This document shows, piece by piece, positions 52,696 through 62,589 of a DNA stretch of 64,000 nt. This DNA comes from Pedobacter segetis. GTDB lineage: Bacteria > Bacteroidota > Bacteroidia > Sphingobacteriales > Sphingobacteriaceae. Location of the stretch: assembly GCF_016623585.1 (NCBI RefSeq), contig NZ_JAEHFY010000002.1:62001-126000 (forward strand). Direction: 5' to 3'. Below the pieces are notes generated by a model that was not told the DNA's origin, searched no databases, and was given only the letters and a program-made list of their open reading frames with translations. A program made the position numbers and the translations under genes. Numbering within the stretch: the first letter of the stretch is position 1; each line of letters opens with the position of its first letter.

Positions 52696-53335
52696 TGTTT
52701 AGGTTGTTTTTATAAATGTTAAATAAATACTTTCTATTAGACGGTTAAAAATAAGATGAAATATTGGATAAATCATAAAATTTTTAAAAAAAATTGAAAT
52801 AAGTAGCTTTTTTGTTGAAAAATCATTTAAAAAACTTCAATTAAATTAGTATTTCTTCTAAAAAACGCAGATTGAATTGTTAAAAAACAAAAAAATAGCA
52901 TCATAGAGCTAAACAATAGCAAAACATAAGTAAATTTCTTTTGAAGATAATTAAAAATTATACCAAAATAATTAAAAATATACAAAAATGTTGTTTATAA
53001 ATTTACTTTATATTAAAAATATGATAAAAATATTGTATTAATTGCAATTAATTTTGTTGTTTTTTTTTATTTATAGATTTTAGTGAAATAATAATTGGAG
53101 TTTTTGTATTTCTTATTAATAGAAATATATAATTTTAATTATATTAATTACAAATAAATATTGTTGTAATCAATTTTGTAAATTCTGTTATTAATTAAAG
53201 CATGGTTAAAATCAGTAAGGTCAGCAAAAGCAGATCGAGAGTAGAAATAAAAATTAACAATCCTTGTTCAAAAATTCCGATGGGTTATTTTTTGGATAAT
53301 CAATAAACAATCAAATCCTAAACAATTAAAAAAAA
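52696..53335. other. 640-bp AT-rich divergent regulatory region
   Basis: This lies between glnN (minus) and the porin gene (plus). It is very rich in A and T with no recognised gene, hairpin with U-tract, or exact TAnnTTTG box. One short frame at 53202-53306 is discussed among rejected items. Its length between two divergent genes suggests regulation or an untranslated leader of both; this cannot be shown from sequence alone. Confidence 0.5.
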
Positions 53336-54361
53336 ATGAAAAAACAACTATTAACAATTGCAGCTGCTTTATTAGTAGCATTTGGTGCAAATGCACAAAC
53401 AGACAGTACATCTACTCCCTTAGAGATTTCAGGATCGGTAGATGCTTATTACAAGTATGACTTTGCTAAGGTTGCGAACATACCAACAAGTTTTGCCTCT
53501 GACCAAAATTCGCTATCGCTAGGGATGGTAGATTTAGCTTTGAAGAAGACTACTGGTAAAGCTTCTTTTGTTGGAGAAGTTTCTTTTGGCCCAAGAAGTG
53601 ATCAATCTTTGCCTGTCGCTGGTTTTCATATCCAAAATCTGTACGCTTCTTATGCGTTTACCGATAAATTTAGCATGACAGCTGGTTATATGGGTACTTT
53701 TGTTGGTTATGAAGTAATTTCACCAGTTGCAAACTTTAATTATTCAACATCCTATCTTTTTACAAACGGACCTTTCCAAAATGCAGGTATAAAAGCTAAT
53801 TATGCCATTTCTGATAAGGTTGGTATTATGGTTGGTTTATTTAATACAACTGATGCTAGCTCTTTTTATTGGAATGGTTATACAGCAGATCCTAGTTTTG
53901 GATTATCAAATTTTGGGGCTCAATTATCTCTTAGCCCAGCTAAAGGATGGACAGCTTATCTGAATGTACTTACAGGTTACCCAGCAGGAACAGAATTTGA
54001 TTTAACAACTAGTTATCAATTAACAGATAAATTTATGTTAGGATTAAACGCTGCTGATTATTCTGCACCTGGAAGTAATAATGGAGGATTTTCTGGAGTA
54101 GCCTTATATCCACAATATAGTATTACAGATGGTTTTGCCTTAGGATTAAGAGGTGAGTATTTTAAAATAAAAGATTCTGCTCCTGAAGAAGCTTTAACTG
54201 AATTTACGTTGACTGCAAACCTTAAGGCGGGTGGTTTAAGATTTATTCCGGAAGTAAGGCTAGATAATGCCAAAACTAATACTTTTGGTTTTGTGAAAGA
54301 AAATGGGACTCCAACCAAATCTGCTTCACAATTTTCATTGGCAGTGGTTTACGCTTTTTAA
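53336..54361 (+). CDS. Outer-membrane beta-barrel porin-like protein
   Basis: 341 residues. Signal peptide MKKQLLTIAAALLVAFGANA with cleavage after AQ. The mature part alternates in short amphipathic strands (LEISGSVDAYYKYDFA, FSMTAGYMGTFVGYEV, GWTAYLNVLTGYPAG) and ends in VVYAF, the C-terminal aromatic signature for BAM-dependent insertion. It matches the OmpL-like/BBP2 porin type. In related genomes such porins are often near ammonium transporter genes, so with glnN divergent a role in nitrogen-compound uptake is possible but unproven. Confidence 0.88.
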   Translation: MKKQLLTIAAALLVAFGANAQTDSTSTPLEISGSVDAYYKYDFAKVANIPTSFASDQNSLSLGMVDLALKKTTGKASFVGEVSFGPRSDQSLPVAGFHIQNLYASYAFTDKFSMTAGYMGTFVGYEVISPVANFNYSTSYLFTNGPFQNAGIKANYAISDKVGIMVGLFNTTDASSFYWNGYTADPSFGLSNFGAQLSLSPAKGWTAYLNVLTGYPAGTEFDLTTSYQLTDKFMLGLNAADYSAPGSNNGGFSGVALYPQYSITDGFALGLRGEYFKIKDSAPEEALTEFTLTANLKAGGLRFIPEVRLDNAKTNTFGFVKENGTPTKSASQFSLAVVYAF

Positions 54362-54383
54362 TCTATCTTAAAAGCTTTTATTA

Positions 54384-54417
54384 AAAGCTATTCTATTTGT
54401 GTAGGATAGCTTTTTTT
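54384..54417 (+). terminator. Terminator of the porin gene
   Basis: AAAGCTATTCTA (54384-54395) pairs with TAGGATAGCTTT (54402-54413) with one wobble, followed by a T run; 22 bp past the stop. Confidence 0.85.
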
Positions 54418-54455
54418 ATTAATCAATTTTAAATTATAAATTGATAGGTAATAAA

Positions 54456-54482
54456 AAAATCCATCTTTTAGAGATGGATTTT
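54456..54482 (-). terminator. Terminator of rpoD
   Basis: AAAATCCATC (54456-54465) pairs exactly with GATGGATTTT (54473-54482); on the minus strand a T run follows. It is 28 bp beyond the rpoD stop. Confidence 0.82.
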
Positions 54483-54510
54483 AAATTAATGGCTTATTAG
54501 CAAAAAGAGG

Positions 54511-55371
54511 TTATCCTAAATAAGATTTCAAAATTTTACTTCTTGAGGTATGACGAAGCCTTTGCAAGGCTTTGTCCTTAATCTGCCTTACTCTTTCTCT
54601 TGTTAGATTAAACTTTTCTCCAATTTCTTCTAAAGACAAAGGATGGTTTGTGCTTAAGCCGAAGAAAAGCACTATTATTTCTCTCTCCCTTTCTGTTAGG
54701 GTTGAAAGAGAACGTTTGATCTCTTCTGATAAAGACTCATCAATTAAGCTACTATCTGTATTGGGATTATCGTTTTCTAAAACATCTAATAGGGTGTTCT
54801 CTTCTCCTTGCACAAAAGGAGCATCCATAGAAACATGGCGGCCAGAATTGCTTAACGTATCAGAGATTTTTTCTACCGTTGTTTCTAAAGTATCTGCCAA
54901 TTCTTCTGGGGAAGGCTCCCTTTCATATTCTTGTTCTAATTTAGAAAAAGCTTTGCTGATCTTACTTAAAGAGCCAACTTGGTTTAAAGGTAAGCGCACA
55001 ATGCGAGATTGCTCTGCTATGGCTTGTAAAATAGATTGGCGTATCCACCAAACGGCGTAAGAGATAAACTTAAAACCTTTGGTCTCATCAAATCTTTTAG
55101 CTGCTTTTATTAAACCCAAATTACCTTCGTTAATTAGATCACCTAAGGTAAGCCCTTGGTTTTGATATTGTTTTGCAACAGAAACCACAAAACGCAAATT
55201 TGTTTTTGTTAAACGTTCTAAAGCGGCTTGGTCGCCCTCTCTTATTTTTTGGGCCAGAATTACTTCTTCTTCGGCCGTGATTAGATCAACTTTACCAATT
55301 TCGTGTAGATATTTATCTAAGGATTGTGATTCACGGTTGGTAATGGATTGCGTAATCTTGAGTTGTCTCAT
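54511..55371 (-). CDS. rpoD: Primary sigma factor RpoD (sigma-70, Bacteroidota short form)
   Basis: 286 residues. Region 1.2 is [19 protein letters not shown]; region 2 is [36 protein letters not shown] and [20 protein letters not shown]; region 3 is [20 protein letters not shown]; region 4 is [16 protein letters not shown] with [19 protein letters not shown]. Region 1.1 is absent, as is normal in this phylum, whose primary sigma reads TTTG / TAnnTTTG promoters. Such promoters are found in this window (ahcY, kup). Confidence 0.96.
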   Translation of the reverse strand: MRQLKITQSITNRESQSLDKYLHEIGKVDLITAEEEVILAQKIREGDQAALERLTKTNLRFVVSVAKQYQNQGLTLGDLINEGNLGLIKAAKRFDETKGFKFISYAVWWIRQSILQAIAEQSRIVRLPLNQVGSLSKISKAFSKLEQEYEREPSPEELADTLETTVEKISDTLSNSGRHVSMDAPFVQGEENTLLDVLENDNPNTDSSLIDESLSEEIKRSLSTLTEREREIIVLFFGLSTNHPLSLEEIGEKFNLTRERVRQIKDKALQRLRHTSRSKILKSYLG

Positions 55372-55415
55372 TTATAAATATTAATATTCTAGATACTATT
55401 AAAAGCAAAAGTTTG

Positions 55416-55423
55416 CAAAGTTA
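55416..55423 (-). promoter_or_regulatory. -7 box of the rpoD promoter
   Basis: The minus strand reads TAACTTTG, a perfect TAnnTTTG, 45 bp before the ATG. No good TTTG at the right distance upstream, so only the -7 element is claimed. Confidence 0.45.
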
Positions 55424-55561
55424 AGAAACTTTACATTATTTAACGTTAAATGACAGAAAATGTTGGGGATTTTTATACAAAAATTATTTCATAAATTCAT
55501 ATGTCATTCCACAAAAATCAAGCCATTGAAATTTTGTCAGTCGATTATTTTGCTAAATATT

Positions 55562-56812
55562 TTAATGCCCAGCCTTTATAAGAATATCGTCTTTTTGATG
55601 TTTATATTTAAAAACCAGCGGAAATATGATAGCGAGAACAAGTGCATAGGCCGCAAAAGTTAACCATATATCTGGCCAGTTCCTTATTTCCCCAACGGTA
55701 AAATAATCAACAACCAAACCACTTAACCACCCACCCAAGTAAGCGCCAACACCATTTGTCATCACCATAAATAAACCCTGCGCACTTGCCCTAATCTTTG
55801 GTTCGGCTTCGCGTTCTACAAACAAGGAGCCAGATATATTGAAGAAATCGAAAGCCATACCGTAAATGATCATTGATAAAACCAATAACCATAAGCCTTG
55901 CCCCGGATCGCCAATTGCAAATAAACCAAACCTAAATACCCAAGCTAAGATACTGATGAGCATCACTATTTTAATCCCAAATCTTTTTAAGAAAAACGGG
56001 ATGGCGAGTATAAAGAGGGTTTCAGAAATTTGAGAGATGGAGATCAAGATATTGGAGTGTTTTACCCCAAAAGAATCTCGGTAAGCTGCAATAGCTCCAA
56101 AATCATCTAAAAATGGTTTTCCGAAAGCATTGGTAATCTGCAAAGCAGCACCTAACAACATGGCGAAAAGAAAAAATATGGCCATTTTTTTTCTCTTGAA
56201 AAGCACAAAGGCATCCAGGCCAAAAGATTCTGACCAGGAAAGTTTTTGAGATTTTTTACCGGGTAGGCAAGGGGGCATAGAAAAGCTGTACATTGCTAGT
56301 AAAACCGCTGCCGTTGCTGCAACTAAAAACTGATTAGAATTTAATGTCCAACCAAAAATATCAACGATCCAAACTGCAACTATAAAACCTATGGTTCCCC
56401 AAACCCTAATTGGGGGAAATGTTTTTATGATATCGAAACCTTTGTTTTCTAAGGTGATATAAGAAACCGTATTGTTTAACGCTATTGTTGGCATAAAAAA
56501 CATAGAATTTAATAGTATTACCCAATACATGGTTTCTGGGTTTTGAACTTTTGAAGCCCAGAACAATAAACCAGCGCCCATTAAATGGCAAAAACCTAAA
56601 ACTTTTTCTGCATTTACCCAGCGATCTGCAATAACGCCCATCAAAGCAGGCATAAACAAAGAGGCCAGCCCCATTGTACCGTATGTTAAGCCTATTTGTG
56701 AGCCAGTTGCATGTAAAGAACTAAACATGTAACCCCCTAAAGAGATAAGCCAAGCTCCCCAAACAAAGAACTCTAAAAAATTCATCGTAATTAAACGAAA
56801 CTTAATATTCAT
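55562..56812 (-). CDS. Nucleoside:H+ symporter-like MFS transporter
   Basis: 416 residues, twelve spans. The N-terminus MNIKFRLITMNFLEFFVWGA and LISLGGYM, then GLASLFMPALMGVIADRW, match the NupG/XapB (NHS) branch of the major facilitator superfamily. RVWGTIGFIVAVWIVD and KIRASAQGLFMVMTNGVGAY are further family features. It imports purine or pyrimidine nucleosides with protons; the exact substrate is not readable. Single gene. Confidence 0.9.
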   Translation of the reverse strand: MNIKFRLITMNFLEFFVWGAWLISLGGYMFSSLHATGSQIGLTYGTMGLASLFMPALMGVIADRWVNAEKVLGFCHLMGAGLLFWASKVQNPETMYWVILLNSMFFMPTIALNNTVSYITLENKGFDIIKTFPPIRVWGTIGFIVAVWIVDIFGWTLNSNQFLVAATAAVLLAMYSFSMPPCLPGKKSQKLSWSESFGLDAFVLFKRKKMAIFFLFAMLLGAALQITNAFGKPFLDDFGAIAAYRDSFGVKHSNILISISQISETLFILAIPFFLKRFGIKIVMLISILAWVFRFGLFAIGDPGQGLWLLVLSMIIYGMAFDFFNISGSLFVEREAEPKIRASAQGLFMVMTNGVGAYLGGWLSGLVVDYFTVGEIRNWPDIWLTFAAYALVLAIIFPLVFKYKHQKDDILIKAGH

Positions 56813-56864
56813 ACATCAATAATTTAGATTGCAAACTTTGCCTAAGGTATATAATTACGATAAT

Positions 56865-56899
56865 AAAAAAAACCTTTAATAAAAAGATAGCGGAGGTTT
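56865..56899 (-). terminator. Probable terminator of the S41 protease gene
   Basis: AAACCT and AGGTTT form a 6-bp stem, which on the minus strand is followed by an eight-base T run. It is about 50 bp beyond the stop at 56948. Confidence 0.5.
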
Positions 56900-56947
56900 A
56901 TGCAATTGTAATCATATTGTTTATTTCATGATGCTTTACAATCGGGT

Positions 56948-58405
56948 CTATTCGTTTATCCAACGTTTGGCTGCACCTAAAACATCATCGTTTACCTTTT
57001 TTAAATCCGCTACCAGTACATCGGGATCAATTCCTTTTAGATATTGCTTCTTATTTCTATCGGCTACTAAAGAGCAAGCCAATACCAATGCAGAACCATC
57101 AGATAATCTAAAACTAACGTTTCCGGTGGTATAACCGCCGCTATGCTGGCCAAAAAGTTTTACATTCTTTTTCCCGATAAAAGAAATAGCGGTCATTTCT
57201 CCGCTGCTACTCGTTTTTGCGCCGATTAAAACCGCTATCTTCTGCATCGGGTTTTTGATGAGATATGGATCATTCTTTTTTGTAAGATTTAAGTTTTTAC
57301 CGGTTCCAGCAATACCATCTTCATAATACCATCTATTACTGATGGAAAGACCCTGATCATTTTTAATAAAATAACCCAAAGTGCCATTGCCAATTAGCGG
57401 CCCAAGCCCTGCGATCATAGGGTACATGTTGCCACCTTGGTTTTCCCTTAAATCTACGATCCAGCCTCTGATCTTATTTTGGATATCTATTTTTCTGATC
57501 AAATTTTGGATGGTATCTGTAAATAATTTGGAAACACTATCATTGGTAGAGGTAAAGCCGGGAACATAAATATAACCAATGCCGTTTTCTAATAATTTGG
57601 CCTTTGGCTTTAAAGGTGTAGAATTATCTTTAGTATAGTTTTCTGCAACGGTTTTAGTTTGCAAAAAAGAATGGTTATCGCCCGCTTTCCTCAATTGATC
57701 AATCATGTAACTTGTAAGCACCTTAGCTTCATCAATTGTTTTTAAACCGGCATACAAATCCTGTATGTTTTTGTTGATGCTTTCCCAATTTAAAGAATCT
57801 GAATAAATGCTATTTTTTTTGATGATGTCATTAAAGTCAGTAATGAATTTTTTTACTTCGGCAGAGGTAGTAGAATCTTTTTTATTTGCATATACAATTT
57901 GCAAATCATCAAACCAAGCTGTCCCATCTCCACTAACGTAACCGCCTAAAACCAGTTTTTTTACAGATGAGTCTGCTGTGATGGTTAAGGAATATTTTTG
58001 CCAATCTGTATTACCGTTTATGAACAGGTTTTGCATTTCGGAGTTTTGGAAGCCAATCATTTTGTTGTTTTTGTCCCAAACTTGGCACCACAAAGCAGCA
58101 TTGCCTTTTAAGTTTTCTGTTTTAACGTAAGAAGAGATTTTAATGGTTTGTAAATGGTTTAAACTAATCAAAACTGGTTGCGAAAAAGGAATATAATCAG
58201 ATGATTGAGTTTCTCTTCCATTTATTTTTAATGATTGATTACCAATATGTTTTTGAGAAGAATCAATAGAGAAATGGAAATGGTTTCTTTCCTTGATATT
58301 CCATTGAGAAAGATTATCCTCAAAGCTCGGGTTTAATATTTGCGAAAAACCCGTAAACGAGAAAAGCGAAAAAAGAATGAGGCAAAAGGCGTATTTCATC
58401 TTCAT
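56948..58405 (-). CDS. Exported S41-family serine peptidase with N-terminal carbohydrate-binding-like domain
   Basis: 485 residues. The signal peptide ends near GFSQILNPSF. Residues about 22-165 form a beta-sandwich of the CBM/galactose-binding type (LNPSFEDNLSQWNIKE, SLKINGRETQSSDY, GDGTAWFDDLQIVY). The C-terminal half is a tail-specific protease domain: GIGYIYVPGF, GWIVDLRENQGGNM, then the nucleophile segment IGAKTSSSGEMTA and GQHSGGYTTGNVS. It is a periplasmic or surface peptidase. A PDZ domain is not evident. Confidence 0.85.
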   Translation of the reverse strand: MKMKYAFCLILFSLFSFTGFSQILNPSFEDNLSQWNIKERNHFHFSIDSSQKHIGNQSLKINGRETQSSDYIPFSQPVLISLNHLQTIKISSYVKTENLKGNAALWCQVWDKNNKMIGFQNSEMQNLFINGNTDWQKYSLTITADSSVKKLVLGGYVSGDGTAWFDDLQIVYANKKDSTTSAEVKKFITDFNDIIKKNSIYSDSLNWESINKNIQDLYAGLKTIDEAKVLTSYMIDQLRKAGDNHSFLQTKTVAENYTKDNSTPLKPKAKLLENGIGYIYVPGFTSTNDSVSKLFTDTIQNLIRKIDIQNKIRGWIVDLRENQGGNMYPMIAGLGPLIGNGTLGYFIKNDQGLSISNRWYYEDGIAGTGKNLNLTKKNDPYLIKNPMQKIAVLIGAKTSSSGEMTAISFIGKKNVKLFGQHSGGYTTGNVSFRLSDGSALVLACSLVADRNKKQYLKGIDPDVLVADLKKVNDDVLGAAKRWINE

Positions 58406-58418
58406 GGTTAAAAAAAAT

Positions 58419-58455
58419 GAGGCTCATCAAGATAAAATAACCTTGATAAGCCTCA
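58419..58455 (-). terminator. Terminator of ettA
   Basis: TGAGGCTCATCAAG (58419-58432) pairs with CTTGATAAGCCTCA (58442-58455) apart from one wobble; on the minus strand a T run follows. It is 11 bp past the ettA stop and before the S41 gene start. Confidence 0.85.
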
Positions 58456-58465
58456 AAAATATCAA

Positions 58466-60145
58466 TTAAGCCAATTTTCTGTACTTTATCCTTTTAGGAG
58501 CTACATCTCCCAAGCGTTTTTTACGATTTTCTTCATAATCAGAATAGTTCCCTTCAAAAAAGTAAACCTGAGAATCGCCCTCAAAGGCTAAAATATGGGT
58601 ACAGATACGATCTAAAAACCATCTATCGTGAGAAATCACAACGGCGCAACCTCCAAAATCTTCTAATGCTTCTTCCAAGGCCCTTAGGGTATTTACGTCA
58701 ATATCGTTGGTTGGCTCATCTAATAACAAAACGTTGCTACCTTCTTTTAAGGTAATGGCCAAATGCACACGGTTTCTTTCTCCGCCAGATAAAACGCCTA
58801 CTTTTTTCTGTTGATCTGCACCATTAAAATTAAAACGGGAAACATAAGCCCTAGAGTTTACCACCCGGTTTCCTAAAGGGATGTTTTCTAAACCTCCGGT
58901 TACGTTTTCCCAAACAGATTTATTGGCATCCAGATCATCATGGCTTTGGTCAACATAACCCAGTTTTACAGTTTCTCCCACTTTAAAAGTCCCGTTATCT
59001 GGTTTGTCTTGTCCGGTAATCAATCGGAATAAAGTTGTTTTTCCTGCTCCGTTGGGGCCAATAATACCAACAATGCCTGCTGGTGGCAAAGAGAAATTCA
59101 AATTATCGAAAAGCACTTTATCTCCGAAAGCTTTGGTAACGTTTGTTGCCTCTATCACTACGTTTCCTAAACGAGGGCCCGGAGGGATAAACAGCTCTAA
59201 CCTTTCTTCTCTTTCTTTAGTTTCCTCGGATGCTAGTTTTTCATAATTGGATAAACGGGCCTTTGATTTTGTATGGCGGGCTTTTGGGGCCATCTTGCTC
59301 CATTCCAATTCTCGTTCTAAAGTTTTTTGGCGTTTGGTCTCTGTTTTTTCTTCTTGGGCCAAGCGTTTAGCCTTTTGATCTAACCAACTGCTGTAGTTGC
59401 CTTTCCAAGGTAAACCTTCGCCACGATCTAACTCTAATATCCACCCGGCAACGTTATCCAAAAAATACCTATCGTGGGTTACTGCGATAACCGTTCCTTC
59501 GTATTGTTGCAAATGCTGCTCTAACCAATCAATAGATTCTGCATCTAAGTGGTTGGTTGGCTCATCCAACAATAAAACATCTGGTTTTTGTATCAATAAA
59601 CGGCAAAGCGCAACCCTTCTTCGCTCTCCTCCAGATAGCGTAGCTATTTTTGTATCAGGTTCTGGGCAACGTAAAGCGTCCATCGCCCTTTCTAGTTTTA
59701 AATCTAACCCCCAGCCATCAACGGCATCAATCTGGTCTTGTAATTCCCCTTGGCGGGTCATCAATTTTTCCATTTTATCGCCGTCTTCATAATACTCTGG
59801 CAAACCAAATTTTTCATTGATGGCCTCGTACTCTGCCAAAATATCTGTTATGGCCTTTGCACCTTCCTCAACAATTTGTTTAACGGTTTTTGTAGGGTCT
59901 AATTCTGGCTCTTGCGCTAAATAACCAACCGTAAAACCTGGCGCAAAAACTACTTCGCCTTGGTATGCCTTATCTAAACCGGCAATTATTTTAAGTACCG
60001 ATGATTTACCTGAACCGTTTAAACCTATAACCCCGATCTTAGCCCCATAAAAGAAAGAGAGATATATGTTTTTTAAAACCTGTTTTTGTGGTGGGTAAAC
60101 TTTGTTTACGCCAGCCATAGAAAAGATTATTTTTTCGTCTGCCAT
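58466..60145 (-). CDS. ettA: Energy-dependent translational throttle protein EttA (ABC-F)
   Basis: 559 residues, two ABC domains without membrane segments. Walker A motifs are GLNGSGKSS (41-49) and GPNGAGKTT. The signatures are LSGGERRRVALC and LSGGERNRVHLA; the Walker B parts are VLLLDEPTNHLD and VLLLDEPTNDID. Between them lies the P-site tRNA-interacting linker (KAKRLAQEEKTETKRQKTLE onward). The PEYYEDGDKMEKLMTRQGEL arm and the C-terminal KRIKYRKLA agree with EttA. It binds the ribosomal E site and gates translation by ATP/ADP ratio. Confidence 0.95.
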   Translation of the reverse strand: MADEKIIFSMAGVNKVYPPQKQVLKNIYLSFFYGAKIGVIGLNGSGKSSVLKIIAGLDKAYQGEVVFAPGFTVGYLAQEPELDPTKTVKQIVEEGAKAITDILAEYEAINEKFGLPEYYEDGDKMEKLMTRQGELQDQIDAVDGWGLDLKLERAMDALRCPEPDTKIATLSGGERRRVALCRLLIQKPDVLLLDEPTNHLDAESIDWLEQHLQQYEGTVIAVTHDRYFLDNVAGWILELDRGEGLPWKGNYSSWLDQKAKRLAQEEKTETKRQKTLERELEWSKMAPKARHTKSKARLSNYEKLASEETKEREERLELFIPPGPRLGNVVIEATNVTKAFGDKVLFDNLNFSLPPAGIVGIIGPNGAGKTTLFRLITGQDKPDNGTFKVGETVKLGYVDQSHDDLDANKSVWENVTGGLENIPLGNRVVNSRAYVSRFNFNGADQQKKVGVLSGGERNRVHLAITLKEGSNVLLLDEPTNDIDVNTLRALEEALEDFGGCAVVISHDRWFLDRICTHILAFEGDSQVYFFEGNYSDYEENRKKRLGDVAPKRIKYRKLA

Positions 60146-60222
60146 GTTGTTTTTTTAGAATTACAAATATGATAAAATCGATAAAGATTGATAGTTTTAT
60201 TGAAAGGATACTGAAATTATAT

Positions 60223-61077
60223 TTAATAAGTAGTGGTCATCAAACCATCAACGCAAATAATAAAATCGGCTTTGTTTATATATTCTTTATTTAGTTTTTT
60301 GATGTTCTCTTGGGAGACCGTTGATATGGTATTGTACCTTAAGTCAGGTTTTTCTTGTTTCAGATACCATAATATCCCTTCAAAATCATCTGAATGGTAA
60401 GATCCGTTAAAGTGGAGAAATAGATTTGAAGGGTTGTAATTTGCCAAAATGAAATGGGCCATCGTTGCATCTTTTATAGCTTGTGCTTTTACTAAAAGTT
60501 CGCTACCATGGCCGCCCATCATTTTTAAAATGTTTTGATAGGCCGGTAAGTTTGGGTCAAATTTTATGGGTAATGGAGCGATCCAGCTTTTTTCTTCTAA
60601 TGTTAAAGTGTCTAAAGCTGCAAAACCATTTTTAAAAACCAGACTAGCATATCTTCTAGGGGCGTTGGTTGCAACAAACTTGATGTTTTTCTCTTTTGCA
60701 AACTCTACCAATGGGCTATAATCTGTGCCATAGTTTGGCCAAAGCCGTGTTTCTTGTTGGAAAGTTTGATCATCGATATGGCCAGCTAAATAATTATCCA
60801 GAGGTTTTTGATTGTCGGCTTCGATCATTTCGGCACCTAAAATTAAAGAATCAGATTTTGATAAATCTTGGGTAAGGCTGATTTCTAACCAATGCGATAT
60901 TGGATTATTATGGACCTCACCAAATAAAACGATATTTTGTTTAGCTAACGTTTTGATCATTTTACCATAACTTACTTTTTTACCCTCTTTATTGTAGATG
61001 ATGTAAGCCGGTTTATCTTGTGAGAATACTTTAGAAAATATTGAAATTAATAACAAAAATATGATAGCCCTCTTCAT
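60223..61077 (-). CDS. ChaN-like (DUF399) exported protein
   Basis: 284 residues with a signal peptide (MKRAIIFLLLISIFSKVFSQ). The ChaN core is NIVLFGEVHNNPISHWLE, LGAEMIEADNQ, KFVATNAPRRYASLV, MMGGHGSELL and LFLHFNGSYHSDDFEGI. The E-x-H and H-x5-D residues fit the TIKI/ChaN fold; ChaN of Campylobacter binds heme, so iron or heme handling is plausible. No cysteine follows the signal, so it is periplasmic rather than lipidated. The ATG abuts the stop of the DUF1456 gene. Confidence 0.88.
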   Translation of the reverse strand: MKRAIIFLLLISIFSKVFSQDKPAYIIYNKEGKKVSYGKMIKTLAKQNIVLFGEVHNNPISHWLEISLTQDLSKSDSLILGAEMIEADNQKPLDNYLAGHIDDQTFQQETRLWPNYGTDYSPLVEFAKEKNIKFVATNAPRRYASLVFKNGFAALDTLTLEEKSWIAPLPIKFDPNLPAYQNILKMMGGHGSELLVKAQAIKDATMAHFILANYNPSNLFLHFNGSYHSDDFEGILWYLKQEKPDLRYNTISTVSQENIKKLNKEYINKADFIICVDGLMTTTY

Positions 61078-61548
61078 TTATTCTTTTTCTTTAGGATGAT
61101 ATTTAATTTGCAAACCGTGGATGAAATTTCTAAGGATTTGATCCTTACATGGGCGATATTGGTTTTGATCGGGGTTTCTGAAAAATGCGCTCAGTTCTGT
61201 CTTAGAAATCCTGAAATTTACCAAATCCAATATTTCTAAAATATCTTCATCTCTTAAAGCAAGGGCTATTTTTAGTTTCTTAAATATGATATTATTATTG
61301 AGGTTTTTTTCTGGCTTAGGTTGCTCACCATCTTTTCTACCTCTTTTTGTATTGATTAACCCGTTTAAAAATGATGCAAAATAAATATCATGCATAGATT
61401 TGTAATCTGGGTCGTCATCCTTTTTTAACCAATTGCTTATTTCTGCCCTGCTCACTACTTTATCTGCTGCGGCAAAAATCGCGATCATCTTATCATCGTT
61501 AAATTCAAAAGTATAGCGTAATCGTCGTAAAATATCATTGTTGGTCAT
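61078..61548 (-). CDS. DUF1456 (YehS-like) family protein
   Basis: 156 residues made of two DUF1456 units: NNDILRRLRYTFEFNDDKMI with AEISNWLKKDDDPDY, and NIIFKKLKIALALRDEDILE with TELSAFFRNPDQNQYRPCKD. The second unit ends FIHGLQIKYHP. The family is widespread in bacteria (E. coli YehS) with no established function. It is directly joined to the ChaN-like gene. Confidence 0.9.
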   Translation of the reverse strand: MTNNDILRRLRYTFEFNDDKMIAIFAAADKVVSRAEISNWLKKDDDPDYKSMHDIYFASFLNGLINTKRGRKDGEQPKPEKNLNNNIIFKKLKIALALRDEDILEILDLVNFRISKTELSAFFRNPDQNQYRPCKDQILRNFIHGLQIKYHPKEKE

Positions 61549-61675
61549 GATGCAAATATACCTATTTTAAAAAGTTGAGAGAAACAGGCATATCTCAAAA
61601 TACCATGAACCAGATATTTTTATCGCAATTAGCCCATAAAGATTTCTTTGTTAAGGGTTGGTTAACCTAAGGCAC

Positions 61676-62581
61676 TCAATTTTTGATCACAGGACTTGTG
61701 TTTTGGCTGTCTTTTGAAGGATCTATAAACAAATCATCACTTTCTTCTGGTAAATTCTTTAATTTCATGTTTTCTTGAAAAACCCATTTACCCGATTTGA
61801 ACTTGTAACCATCATAAGAAAGATCCGGAGCGTATAGATCTGTCATTCCTTTTAATTTATCAGATGGCGCAACCAAATGATCAAAAACGATAATTTTATC
61901 GTTTTTTACATATTTAAGCATCATGTCTGCATCTTTGGTATAATTAAATACGATCCTAGAATGAAAATCATTGGGTTTTTGCCCATCTTCTAAAACTTGA
62001 TCGCCAAAAACAGGTTTCCCCTTATCAAACGATAAAGTCTCTATTATTTTTGAATTAGACCTTAGATCCTTGCCCTTCCATCCAAACAGGATATAATAAG
62101 GGTTTTTAATGCCCAAAACAGGTAAAATATTGTAATATATTGCCCCATACCACTGGTTGGTTTGCAAGGTAGTATCGGCGAGATTATCGCTTATCTTTAG
62201 GTTTTGGGTATTATCAACTAATGGATAAAGCTCTAATTTATTGGGGTTATTTATCTGTATTGCCCCATAATAACGATAAGAACCATCATCTAATTGGGTA
62301 AACCATGTAAAAGTCCTAAACTTATCATCATCTGATTTTTTTATTGAGATAAAATTTGTGAGTTGAGAATAGGGGTAAGCAAAGGAGTTCTTTTCTTTTA
62401 AAGAAGAAACAAAAAGCCTGATAAAATCATAATTGGCCTTAATTCTATTAGATTCTAAAGAATCGCTGGTAAACTGCGTACCCAAAACCTTTAAAGAATC
62501 TTCTTGCAAAGAGATTTTACTTTGTGAATATCCACAAAGTGTTTCGGCCAATAAAATACAGGCTACTAAAAATTGCTTCAT
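61676..62581 (-). CDS. Exported protein of unknown function
   Basis: 301 residues. The N-terminus MKQFLVACILLAETLCGYSQ is a signal peptide with cleavage near GYSQ. The mature part has an opening helical part (LESNRIKANYDFIRLFVSSL) and beta-rich repeats with tryptophan and tyrosine (FTWFTQLDDGSYRYYGAIQI, YYILFGWKGKDLRSNSKIIE). I recognise no domain. It begins 8 bp after the thiolase stop on the same strand, so it may be cotranscribed, but no functional link is evident. Confidence 0.72.
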   Translation of the reverse strand: MKQFLVACILLAETLCGYSQSKISLQEDSLKVLGTQFTSDSLESNRIKANYDFIRLFVSSLKEKNSFAYPYSQLTNFISIKKSDDDKFRTFTWFTQLDDGSYRYYGAIQINNPNKLELYPLVDNTQNLKISDNLADTTLQTNQWYGAIYYNILPVLGIKNPYYILFGWKGKDLRSNSKIIETLSFDKGKPVFGDQVLEDGQKPNDFHSRIVFNYTKDADMMLKYVKNDKIIVFDHLVAPSDKLKGMTDLYAPDLSYDGYKFKSGKWVFQENMKLKNLPEESDDLFIDPSKDSQNTSPVIKN

Positions 62582-62589
62582 AAATTACA

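Noticed and set aside
53202-53306. Short basic 34-codon frame upstream of the porin gene, starting MVKISKVSKSRSRVEIKINN
   Set aside because: No recognisable family, no clear start signal, and it lies in AT-rich DNA where short frames arise by chance. A ribosome-profiling read or conservation would be needed.
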